Source: Roseobacter sp. (GTDB lineage: Bacteria; Pseudomonadota; Alphaproteobacteria; Rhodobacterales; Rhodobacteraceae). Taken from it: 16,064 bases of DNA. Below, one piece after another: positions 1 to 7,102 of this stretch (position 1 is the stretch's first letter; every line of letters starts with the position of its first letter). Location of the stretch: positions 1 through 16,064 of the forward strand of contig JAGXHB010000257.1 in assembly GCA_024636425.1 (NCBI GenBank), given 5' to 3'. The notes under the pieces were generated by a model that had not been told where the DNA came from, did no database searches, and was given only the letters and a program-made list of their open reading frames with translations. A program made the translations under genes and the position numbers.

Positions 1-474
1 ATTTCTCATGTTTTAACCTTTTTTTAGTTTACCGCTTCGCTGCGGGCTGTGTGCATAACCGCTGGCGCTTGGTTAAGTTCCATTTCGAAAAGTTTCCGAG
101 CAATAGCTTTTGGTGTGATGGCGTACTCGGAAGTCAGCTACCGTCTTTAAGGTCACGATGATTTAAAATGCCAGCTAACGGGATCTTCCCGTGATGGTTA
201 TCCCGTGGCTTGCAGCATCATGCTGCCGTTGAGCAGAAATTCAAATTGTACCTACTTTTCTGATTGCTGGAACCTCCTCGGAAATGGCCGAAGATGACGT
301 CTATGCAGGGCGCAACGCGCACGATAAGGTCGCGTGAAAATAGGCTATAGGTCTCAGACAAACCCGGCGCAAATGCATCTAGAGCTTTCGCTGCGTTCGT
401 AACGAGAAGAGTAAGTTAAGTTGGTTGCACCCTCCCGCAACCATTAATTATCAAACAACATCAAAACGTTACAG
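1..474. other. Intergenic region, no gene identified
   Basis: No convincing gene is visible here. The longest open stretches are under about 50 codons, for example a plus-strand frame ending at the TAA at 148-150 and a 17-codon ATG frame at 284-337, and none has a good ribosome-binding site or a recognisable product. The base composition is more AT-rich than in the neighbouring operon. A run of seven T at 19-25 and an inverted repeat at 422-443 are the only obvious structures. This region lies downstream of the nine-gene minus-strand operon and may be spacer or an old insertion edge. Confidence 0.5.
422..443. repeat. Inverted repeat TGGTTGC-N8-GCAACCA
   Basis: A perfect 7-bp inverted repeat with an 8-base loop lies about 30 bases beyond the end of the ammonia-lyase operon. 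It has no strong T-run on either side, so it is not a textbook intrinsic terminator. It could back up the hairpin at 475-490 or protect the 3' end of the message. Confidence 0.35.
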
Positions 475-490
475 GCCACCTTCGGGTGGC
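475..490 (-). terminator. Hairpin directly after the ammonia-lyase stop codon
   Basis: On the minus strand the bases next to the TAA stop read GCCACC-CGAA-GGTGGC, a perfect 6-bp GC-rich stem closed by a four-base loop. It is followed after about nine bases by a short TTTT. It sits at the 3' end of the nine-gene operon and is the best candidate for its terminator. The T-tract is weak and not adjacent to the stem, so it may need Rho or act mainly in 3'-end stability. Confidence 0.55.
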
Positions 491-2023
491 TTACTTATGT
501 AAAGTAGACCTCGGTTCGGCGCAGAGGGTGACGACTTTACCGGATTTTATCATGTCGCGTGCCGCCTCAAAGTCTGGACCGAAATAGCGGTCCCGGTTCA
601 TCCGCGCCACTTGCGAGCGCACCAGTGCGGCGACTGTGTCCAACGGTGCCGCGAGGCTCAGTCCGCGATGTTCGCAGCCCTCGACGGCTGCCAGAAGTTC
701 GACCGCAAGGATGTTGTTCAACGTCTCAATCATCGCTGTAAGACGGCGCGCGCCATGAGTTGCCATCGACACGTGGTCCTCGTAATTCGCGACCGTGGGG
801 ACTGAATCGACAGAAGCGGGATGCGCTTTTTGCCGGTTCTCGGCGACCATCGCCGCCGCTGTGATCTGCCCGCTCATGAAGCCGGTACTGACCCCTGGGT
901 CGTCAGTCAGGAAAGGCGGCAAGCCCGACAGGCTTTCGTCGATCATCATGGCGAGGCGGCGTTCGGACAGTGATCCAATCTCGCATATGGCGATTGCGAT
1001 CATGTCGGCGGCAAAGGCAACAGGCTCGGCGTGGAAATTCCCGCCAGATAGAATTTCGCCGGTTTCAGGAAAGACCAGCGGGTTGTCAGTGACAGCGTCG
1101 GCCTCTCGCTCCAGCGTCGCGGTGACATGATCCAGCAGATCGAGGCACGCGCCATAAACCTGCGGCTGACAGCGCAGGCAATAGGGATCCTGCACGCGGC
1201 GCCCGTCGCTCAGCGCCTTGGTCCGGAACTCGCTGCCTTTCAGTAGTGCCCTCAAACGGCGGGCAATTTCAATCTGGCCGGGTTGGCGGCGGATTTGGTG
1301 GATGCGATCATCAAACGGCGTGACGGACCCCAGCAAAGCCTCGGTGCTGAGCGCACCAGTAATGACCGCACTATCCAGCGCCTGGCGCGCGCCCATCAGG
1401 GCCGTGAGGGCGAGTGACGTGGAGACCTGCGTTCCATTCAGCAGCGCCATGCCCTCTTTGGGCTGTAACACCAGCGGTTCCAGCCCCGCCTTGGCCAGCG
1501 CATCGCCGGCTTGCATGATTTCGCCGCCGACGCGGATATGGCCCACGCCGATCATCGCCGCCGCGACATGCGACAGTGGCGTCAGATCGCCAGAGGCACC
1601 GACGGACCCTTGCGATGGAATAACTGGCAGCAGACCGCGATTGAACATCTTGATCATCATTTCCACCAGCACGACGCGGACCCCGGAATGTCCCTGCGCG
1701 AGGGCTGCGATCTTCATCGCCATGACCAGCCGCGTTTCCGCCTCTGACAGCGGCGGGCCGGACCCGATTGCGTGCGACACCACCAGATTACGCTGAAGCG
1801 TCAGCACGTCCTCATCCGGGATGATCTTGCCCGCCAAACGCCCCGATCCGGTGTTGATTCCGTAAAGCGCGCCACCCTTTGCGATGATGTCGCTGACGGT
1901 GCGCCGTGCGGCTTCGATCCGTTGGATCGAGTCTGCGGCGAGACGCAGTTGCACGTCCCCGCGATACACCTGCGCCCAGACCCCGATGCCATGTGGGGCC
2001 GCTGTGATGTCCAATGCCGTCAT
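491..2023 (-). CDS. hutH-like: Histidine ammonia-lyase family protein (aromatic amino acid lyase)
   Basis: A 510-residue MIO-type lyase, the same length as Pseudomonas HutH. This family removes ammonia from histidine to give trans-urocanate in the cytoplasm. The Ala-Ser-Gly triad that cyclises into the MIO group is at 143-145. The residues known from Pseudomonas HAL are all in register one position later: Tyr54, His84, Asn196 (NGTQ), Gln278, Tyr281, Arg284, Phe330 and Glu415. The ATG at 2023 is preferred over an in-frame ATG at 2131 because the extra 36 residues have no family counterpart and because it overlaps the upstream stop by 4 bp (ATGA), a sign of translational coupling. It is the last gene of the operon. 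No urocanase, imidazolonepropionase or formimidoylglutamase lies nearby, so the true substrate may be a histidine analogue. Family assignment is firm; substrate is uncertain. Confidence 0.9.
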   Translation of the reverse strand: MTALDITAAPHGIGVWAQVYRGDVQLRLAADSIQRIEAARRTVSDIIAKGGALYGINTGSGRLAGKIIPDEDVLTLQRNLVVSHAIGSGPPLSEAETRLVMAMKIAALAQGHSGVRVVLVEMMIKMFNRGLLPVIPSQGSVGASGDLTPLSHVAAAMIGVGHIRVGGEIMQAGDALAKAGLEPLVLQPKEGMALLNGTQVSTSLALTALMGARQALDSAVITGALSTEALLGSVTPFDDRIHQIRRQPGQIEIARRLRALLKGSEFRTKALSDGRRVQDPYCLRCQPQVYGACLDLLDHVTATLEREADAVTDNPLVFPETGEILSGGNFHAEPVAFAADMIAIAICEIGSLSERRLAMMIDESLSGLPPFLTDDPGVSTGFMSGQITAAAMVAENRQKAHPASVDSVPTVANYEDHVSMATHGARRLTAMIETLNNILAVELLAAVEGCEHRGLSLAAPLDTVAALVRSQVARMNRDRYFGPDFEAARDMIKSGKVVTLCAEPRSTLHK

Positions 2024-3009
2024 GTATCTTTTACCTTGATGAGTACCTTGCCGGACGCCATGCGGCTCTCCAGAAAGGCATGTGCGCCTCTGATGTTGTC
2101 GATGTCGAATTCTTCGGCGATGGGCAGGCACAGAGTGGCATCCGCGATATGCCCGGCAATCGCCTCCACCGAGGCGCGCCAGTGCACCGATCCGGGCCGC
2201 GCGTGGAGCACCTCAAATCCGGCCAGCGATGTCGAGCGTTCGTAGAGCTTCTTGCGCACCGGAAAATCCGGCTCACCGGCGGCCTCGCCGATGTTAATAA
2301 CGCGGCCAAAGGGGCGAAGCGCGTCGAAACTGCGGGGCAAAATATCTGCGCCAAGCGAATCAATCACGAGATCGACACCCCGCCCGCCCGTCAACTGCAT
2401 TGCTACCTCGACGAAATCCTCATTGTCGCGGGCAATCACGCGTTCTGCCCCGAATTCAAGCGCGCGCTGTCCCTTGGCCGCTGTGCCCACCGTGCCAATG
2501 ACCCGGACCCCGGCGGCGTGTGCCAGTTGTGTCAACGCCAGCCCGACCGCCCCGCCAATGGCGTGGACAAGGATGATATCGCCATGCCGTACCTCGGAAG
2601 CCGTATTCAGCAGATGCCACGCCGTCAGAGACGCCACCGGAAAGGCCGCCGCCGCGCGCAGATCGAGCGTATCAGGCAGCGGGATCAGGAACTCCTGCGG
2701 CACCGCCACCCTTTTGGCGAACCCGCGCAGCATGTCCGGCCCGGTGATCGCCGCCACCGCCTGACCGACTGCAAAACCGGTCACACCCGCGCCCAGTTTG
2801 GCAACGTGGCCGGACACCTCGCCGCCGAGGATGGCCGGAAAGGTCACAGGGTTGGGATAAATCCCCTGCCGCTTCTGGATATCACCCCAGTTGCACGCCC
2901 CCCACGCCACGTCCAGCAGGACATGGCCCTTGGGCAGGTCCGGTTCGGCAACGTCTTGCACGTCCAGCATATTAAGCCCGCCGGGGGCCGTAACGACGAC
3001 TGCTTTCAT
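2020..3009 (-). CDS. Zinc-independent MDR oxidoreductase, quinone oxidoreductase type
   Basis: A 329-residue medium-chain dehydrogenase/reductase resembling NADPH:quinone oxidoreductase (zeta-crystallin/QorA). The N-terminal catalytic domain has the family pattern Asn-Trp-Gly-Asp...Arg-x-Gly-x-Tyr-Pro near 40-52 and lacks the Cys/His zinc ligands of alcohol dehydrogenases. The nucleotide-binding Rossmann motif HAIGGAVG is at 149-156. Members reduce quinones or the C=C bond of enones and enoyl compounds with NADPH. The ATG is preceded by a purine-rich AGGGAG site. Its TGA overlaps the start of the ammonia-lyase gene, so the two are probably made together. Because the lyase yields an alpha,beta-unsaturated acid, an ene-reductase role on that product or a later intermediate is an attractive inference, but it is not shown by sequence. 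Confidence 0.85.
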   Translation of the reverse strand: MKAVVVTAPGGLNMLDVQDVAEPDLPKGHVLLDVAWGACNWGDIQKRQGIYPNPVTFPAILGGEVSGHVAKLGAGVTGFAVGQAVAAITGPDMLRGFAKRVAVPQEFLIPLPDTLDLRAAAAFPVASLTAWHLLNTASEVRHGDIILVHAIGGAVGLALTQLAHAAGVRVIGTVGTAAKGQRALEFGAERVIARDNEDFVEVAMQLTGGRGVDLVIDSLGADILPRSFDALRPFGRVINIGEAAGEPDFPVRKKLYERSTSLAGFEVLHARPGSVHWRASVEAIAGHIADATLCLPIAEEFDIDNIRGAHAFLESRMASGKVLIKVKDT

Positions 3010-3045
3010 GTCTCGCTCCCTTTTGAGTGCGACTGGATAATGCGC

Positions 3046-3942
3046 CTAGGATTTCATCAGCGTGAGCGGCGCATCGTAAAACGGCAGCTTGCTAATCCTG
3101 GGCTTGAACGTCCCCGCCTTTTCGCAGGCCAGCGCATGATCAGCGATCTCTTCCATCGACGCGAACCACACGTCGCCCTGTTCGCGCCATTCCAGCAGCA
3201 TCTTCTCGATGTGATGCCAGCGGGTCAGACGGCCGGTGAGGAACGGATGCCAAACCCCGATGAAAAGACCGCCATGTTCATAATGCGCCTCAAATTCGTC
3301 GCGATAATTCTGGATCGCCGCGCGTGGTGCCTTGACTGGGACAGAATAATCCAGATCGGGCGTGTGGGCGTATTGCGGATAATCATCCGTGCCCCAGTGC
3401 GCGGGCAATTCAACCAGACGCCCGGTATCGGTTTCGATAATATAGGGGATATCGTCGCCCATCAGCGACGCGTCGTATTTGAAACCCTCTTCAATCAACA
3501 GATCCGCAGAGTGTTGCGAAAACGAATACATCGGCGCGCGCCAGCCGCGCGGGGCCTCACCGGTGACGCCCGACAGCGCCGCAAGGGCGCGCCGCATCCA
3601 ATAGGCTTCTTCGTCGCGCGGCCTGCCGTGGGACATCTCGTGGATGTAGCTATGCAGTGCGATTTCGTGACCGGCCTTTTTCATCTGCTCGACGGCATGT
3701 GGGTGGGTCTCGGCGCACCAGCCGGGAACAAAGAAAGTCTGCGTGATTTCCAGCTTGCGCCATGTCTCAAGGATGCGCGGGATGCCGATTTCCGGCCCAT
3801 AGCGCAGTTCGGACGTCGCGGCGACAAAATCGGGCGCGCGGTTGGGCTGCGCCGTGTGGATAAGACTGTCGGCGTCCATGTCGAAGGTTATGGCAACCGC
3901 ACATTTTGCCCCGTTGGGCCAGGGGATTGGATTGGAAATCAT
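3046..3942 (-). CDS. Polysaccharide deacetylase-fold hydrolase (cyclic imidase / PuuE / HpPgdA-like)
   Basis: A 298-residue NodB-domain protein without signal peptide or membrane segment, so cytoplasmic. The motif Phe-Asp-Met-Asp at 20-23 supplies the catalytic and metal-binding aspartates. His97 and His101 (H-x3-H) complete the metal site. RAPMYS at 135-140 and Trp-His-Pro at 231-233 match the later NodB motifs. This size and the absence of an export signal fit the branch holding bacterial cyclic imide hydrolase, PuuE allantoinase and H. pylori PgdA better than cell-wall deacetylases. With surrounding C-N hydrolases, ring opening of a cyclic imide or ureide is more likely than glycan deacetylation; that is inference. 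The ATG has an AAAGGA site six bases upstream. It lies 40 bp after the ureohydrolase and 36 bp before the MDR gene. Confidence 0.82.
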   Translation of the reverse strand: MISNPIPWPNGAKCAVAITFDMDADSLIHTAQPNRAPDFVAATSELRYGPEIGIPRILETWRKLEITQTFFVPGWCAETHPHAVEQMKKAGHEIALHSYIHEMSHGRPRDEEAYWMRRALAALSGVTGEAPRGWRAPMYSFSQHSADLLIEEGFKYDASLMGDDIPYIIETDTGRLVELPAHWGTDDYPQYAHTPDLDYSVPVKAPRAAIQNYRDEFEAHYEHGGLFIGVWHPFLTGRLTRWHHIEKMLLEWREQGDVWFASMEEIADHALACEKAGTFKPRISKLPFYDAPLTLMKS

Positions 3943-3982
3943 GACACGTCCTTTCTGTGACTTGCTACCTCAGGCGGATATT

Positions 3983-4990
3983 CTAGAGAGCGGCCGTCTC
4001 ATGCGCGGTGCGCCATGCATCCTTGCGCCCTGTTCGGCTGGCGGCCAGGCAGGCCAGCGCTTCGGCCAGGATGCGTGCAGCAAGGATACTGGTGCTACCG
4101 CTTTTGTCGTCGAAATCTGGGGACACTTCGACCACGTCGAAGCCTGCGAAGCCGTCCCGGCCCGCGATGCGCACACCACGAATGATCTCACGCGAGGTTA
4201 ACCCGCCGGGTTCCGGGCTGTTGGTGGCGGGGGCGAATGCCGGGTCGATGCTGTCGATATCCACACTGATATAAAGCTGTGCGTCGTCCTGCGTCGCGAT
4301 GGCCAGTGCCTTTTGCGTGACCGCCTCGATGCCTTCGCGCTCGACCTGCTCCATCGCAAAGACCGAGATGCCCAATTCACGATAAAGCGGTGTCCATTCG
4401 GGTAGGTTACGCGGGCCACGCGCGCCAATGATCGCGACGCGTTTTGGGTCGATATGTTCCAACTCGCAAATGCGCAGGATTGGCGAGGCGCGGGTCAATC
4501 GGTCGCCGTTCAACGCTTCGCTCAGGTCCAGATGCGTGTCAAACACCACAAGGCCCGTTGGCCTCGCGTGATGCTGTGTCACCGCCCTGAGCGCCGGATA
4601 GGTGATCCCATGATCGCCCCCGATACTGAAAGGGACCGCGCCGCGTTCCAGAATGGTGGTCAGTTTGCGTTCAAACCGCGCATAGCTCTCGGCATTGTCG
4701 CCGGGCATGACGTCCACATCGCCAACATCTGCAACGCGGAGTGTTTCGAACACGTCCATATCCCAGTCGAAATTGTAACCCCCGAAGAGCAGGGAAAACT
4801 TGCGGATTTCCTGCGGGCCGCGCCGGGTGGCCCCGCCGCGAAACGTGGCGATCCCGTCATAGGGCATACCGATAACGGCGACATCCGCATCCAGTACGGA
4901 CGGGTCCGGCACATGCTGCGCTGCCATAAAGGGCGGCACGTCGCCGTACATCTTTTTCACGCTAGAGGGTTGGAGGGCTTCGTCACTCAT
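3983..4990 (-). CDS. Agmatinase/arginase-family ureohydrolase, divergent substrate loop
   Basis: A 335-residue cytoplasmic binuclear manganese hydrolase. The family releases urea from a guanidino compound, or formamide in the case of HutG. All six metal ligands are present: His127 (GGDHG), Asp151, His153, Asp155 (DTHLD), Asp244 and Asp246 (SVDIDSIDP), and the PEPGG motif follows at 260-263. Two things differ from ordinary agmatinase: GGDHS is GGDHG, and the usual His-Gly substrate loop after the DAHxD motif is replaced by TRASPILR around 166-173. The substrate is therefore probably not agmatine; guanidinobutyrase, guanidinopropionase or guanidine-hydrolase-like activity are alternatives. The ATG has GAGG upstream. 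It lies between the transporter permeases and the NodB-fold hydrolase in the operon, which supports a role in breaking down the imported compound. Confidence 0.85.
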   Translation of the reverse strand: MSDEALQPSSVKKMYGDVPPFMAAQHVPDPSVLDADVAVIGMPYDGIATFRGGATRRGPQEIRKFSLLFGGYNFDWDMDVFETLRVADVGDVDVMPGDNAESYARFERKLTTILERGAVPFSIGGDHGITYPALRAVTQHHARPTGLVVFDTHLDLSEALNGDRLTRASPILRICELEHIDPKRVAIIGARGPRNLPEWTPLYRELGISVFAMEQVEREGIEAVTQKALAIATQDDAQLYISVDIDSIDPAFAPATNSPEPGGLTSREIIRGVRIAGRDGFAGFDVVEVSPDFDDKSGSTSILAARILAEALACLAASRTGRKDAWRTAHETAAL

Positions 4991-5041
4991 TTGTTTTCCT
5001 CACGCATCGGGGGGCTTGTTCGATTGCCTTAAGCGTCTTGG

Positions 5042-5986
5042 TCACCGCATCTCGCGATCGTAGGGGCGCCCGACTGAGCTGGGCGGATTGGCTTGCCCCA
5101 TCAGCCCGACCAGCGCCAGAATGGCGACAAGATAGGGCAGGGCGGCGAACACCTGGTACGGGATGTCGGGTTGGTCGAATTGCATGCGCAACTGCACGGC
5201 ATCGAACAGCCCGAAAAGCAGGCATGCCATGAAGGCGATGCTGGGTTGCCAACGGCCTAGAACGATGGCTGCCAGCGCGATGAACCCTTTGCCCGCGCTG
5301 ATGTTGTCCGAAAACAGCAGAACCTGCGTCAGCACTAGGTAAGCCCCGCCCAACGCTGCCAGCGAAGACCCGATGATTACACAGGCATAGCGCAACGCAA
5401 ACACATGGATCCCTGCAGCATCGGCCGCTGCCGGGCTTTCACCGACGGCGCGTATCGACATGCCGACCCGTGTGCGAAAAAGCACGAAATGCACCGCAAA
5501 TACGGAAAATATCGCGACGTAAACCAGTCCATTCTGCGAAAACAGCACCGGCCCAAGGATCGGAATGTCGCTGAGCAGTGGGATATCTATATTGCTGAAA
5601 CCGTCCAGCTTCAGGCTGTTGCCGCCACCAGGAAACAGAAGGCGGGACATGAATGAAGTGAACCCAGTCGCAAAAAGGATGATCGCAATGCCCACAACGA
5701 TCTGGTTGACGCGTAGCGTAATTCCCAGCACGGCCAATAGCAGCCCCGAGGCTGCGCCGAACGCAATGGCAATAACAAGGCCCCCATAGGCCGAGCCAAA
5801 GTAAAAGGCGCCCACTGCCGCGCCGAATGCGCCGAACAGGATCTGCCCTTCCAGCGCGATGTTGAACACGCCGGAGCGTTCGCACAGCAACCCACCCATC
5901 GCCGCAAATATAAGCGGAATGGACAGGCGCAGCGCGGTGCCCAGCACATTAGCCAGTTGAACAGGGTCGATCAGAAAATCAAACAT
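5042..5986 (-). CDS. ABC transporter permease, YufQ/NupQ-like (BMP system)
   Basis: A 314-residue very hydrophobic inner-membrane protein with about eight to ten membrane segments. The family motif ERSGVFNIALEGQ is at 36-48 and matches the conserved Gly-Leu/Ile-Asn-Ile-Gly/Ala-Leu-Glu-Gly signature of permeases working with BMP-type binding proteins. Together with the larger permease upstream it would form the heterodimeric channel. GAGGAG lies just upstream of the ATG, and the gap to the preceding permease stop is only 12 bp. Homologous systems import guanosine and other nucleosides, but related ones in proteobacteria serve other nitrogen-rich compounds, so the cargo is open. Confidence 0.9.
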   Translation of the reverse strand: MFDFLIDPVQLANVLGTALRLSIPLIFAAMGGLLCERSGVFNIALEGQILFGAFGAAVGAFYFGSAYGGLVIAIAFGAASGLLLAVLGITLRVNQIVVGIAIILFATGFTSFMSRLLFPGGGNSLKLDGFSNIDIPLLSDIPILGPVLFSQNGLVYVAIFSVFAVHFVLFRTRVGMSIRAVGESPAAADAAGIHVFALRYACVIIGSSLAALGGAYLVLTQVLLFSDNISAGKGFIALAAIVLGRWQPSIAFMACLLFGLFDAVQLRMQFDQPDIPYQVFAALPYLVAILALVGLMGQANPPSSVGRPYDREMR

Positions 5987-5998
5987 CGCAGCGACTCC

Positions 5999-7102
5999 TC
6001 ATTCATTTCCGCGCCATGCGGCGATCCGGCGACGCCACCGGTCCGGGTGAAACTTGAACGCAAGGCCAACGGCAACACAGAGCACGACAAGCCCCTGAAG
6101 TGCGGCTACCATCGTCGTGTCGATCCCTGTGGCGCGTTGCATCGACCCCGCGCCAACCTGTAACCCGGCCAGAAAAATCGCCGCAAAGATCGCGCCAATC
6201 GGGTTGAGCGCGGCAAGAAAGGCAACGATGATGCCCTGCATGCCGTAGCCCGGACTGAAGTGATCAAAGAGCCGATATTTCAGGCCCAGCACTTCGAACG
6301 TACCAGCCAGCCCGCCCATCGCCCCGCCCATCGCAAAGCTGAGCACCGTCAGCCGCTTGACGCTCAGCCCCGCATAGGACGACGCGTGTTTGTTGTGGCC
6401 CACGACCTGAATCGCCTGTCCCAACGTCGTGCGCCACAGCATGACGGCAACAAGGATCGCGGCGGCCCACGCGACCATGATGCCGACATGGGCCTGCGTG
6501 CGGGGCATGAAGATCGGCAGTTCCAGCGACTTGTCGATCTCGCGCGAATAGGGATAGGGCGCACCGGGTTCGATCAGCCACGCATGCAGCACCGCGCCGA
6601 TCAGATAAATCGCGACATAGCTCAGAAGCAGGGACGTGATGATCTCATTCGTGCCGCGATAGGCCTTGAGCAGCCCCGGAATTGCCGCCCACATCCCGCC
6701 GCCCAACGCCCCCGCCATCATGCACAGGATGATGCGAATCCACCCCGGCAAGAAACCCGGCAGATAAAGCGCGGCAATGGTCGCGAATAGGGCGCCGATA
6801 TAGATTTGACCTTCGGCCCCGATGTTGAACAGGCCCGCGCGCAGCGGGATGATAACTGCAAGCCCCGCCAGCAGCAGGGGCGACATCCGCACCAGCGTAT
6901 CGCCGATGCCCCAGTAATCCAGAAACGCCCCCTTAAAGAGCGCGGTGTAGCCTTCGATCGGATCGCCGCCCGCAAGCAGGATGAAGATCGCGCCAATCAA
7001 CAATGCGACGATCACGGCCCAGACCGTTTTCAGCATGTAAATCACACGAATCACGGTCAGCAGACGTGACGTGCGGGCGTCGGTCAAGGTTTCGCTGCTC
7101 AT
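5999..7102 (-). CDS. ABC transporter permease, YufP/NupP-like (BMP system)
   Basis: A 367-residue inner-membrane permease. A cytoplasmic N-terminus of about 20 residues is followed by many hydrophobic helices. The family motif PLRAGLFNIGAEGQ is at 86-99, equivalent to that of the smaller partner. Its length and N-terminal extension are typical of the YufP-like subunit. The ATG overlaps the stop of the ATPase gene by 4 bp, with AGGGA seven bases upstream, so the two are translationally coupled. Confidence 0.9.
   Translation of the reverse strand: MSSETLTDARTSRLLTVIRVIYMLKTVWAVIVALLIGAIFILLAGGDPIEGYTALFKGAFLDYWGIGDTLVRMSPLLLAGLAVIIPLRAGLFNIGAEGQIYIGALFATIAALYLPGFLPGWIRIILCMMAGALGGGMWAAIPGLLKAYRGTNEIITSLLLSYVAIYLIGAVLHAWLIEPGAPYPYSREIDKSLELPIFMPRTQAHVGIMVAWAAAILVAVMLWRTTLGQAIQVVGHNKHASSYAGLSVKRLTVLSFAMGGAMGGLAGTFEVLGLKYRLFDHFSPGYGMQGIIVAFLAALNPIGAIFAAIFLAGLQVGAGSMQRATGIDTTMVAALQGLVVLCVAVGLAFKFHPDRWRRRIAAWRGNE

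Noticed and set aside
19..25. T-run as the tail of an intrinsic terminator
   Set aside because: No GC-rich stem precedes it within the window; only the first 18 bases are available.
491..2023. Ordinary histidine utilisation operon
   Set aside because: Urocanase, imidazolonepropionase and formimidoylglutamase/deiminase are all missing; the ureohydrolase and amidohydrolase belong to other branches of those superfamilies.
2024..2131. Longer start for the ammonia-lyase gene, adding 36 residues
   Set aside because: The added residues are Arg/His/Gln-rich, lie inside the upstream MDR gene and have no counterpart in HAL; the ATGA start fits the family length.
2014..3960. Long plus-strand open frame of 648 codons opposite the MDR and deacetylase genes
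   Set aside because: It is antisense to two well-supported enzymes, is rich in Arg/His/Gln/Pro as expected from a GC-rich mirror frame, and matches no family.
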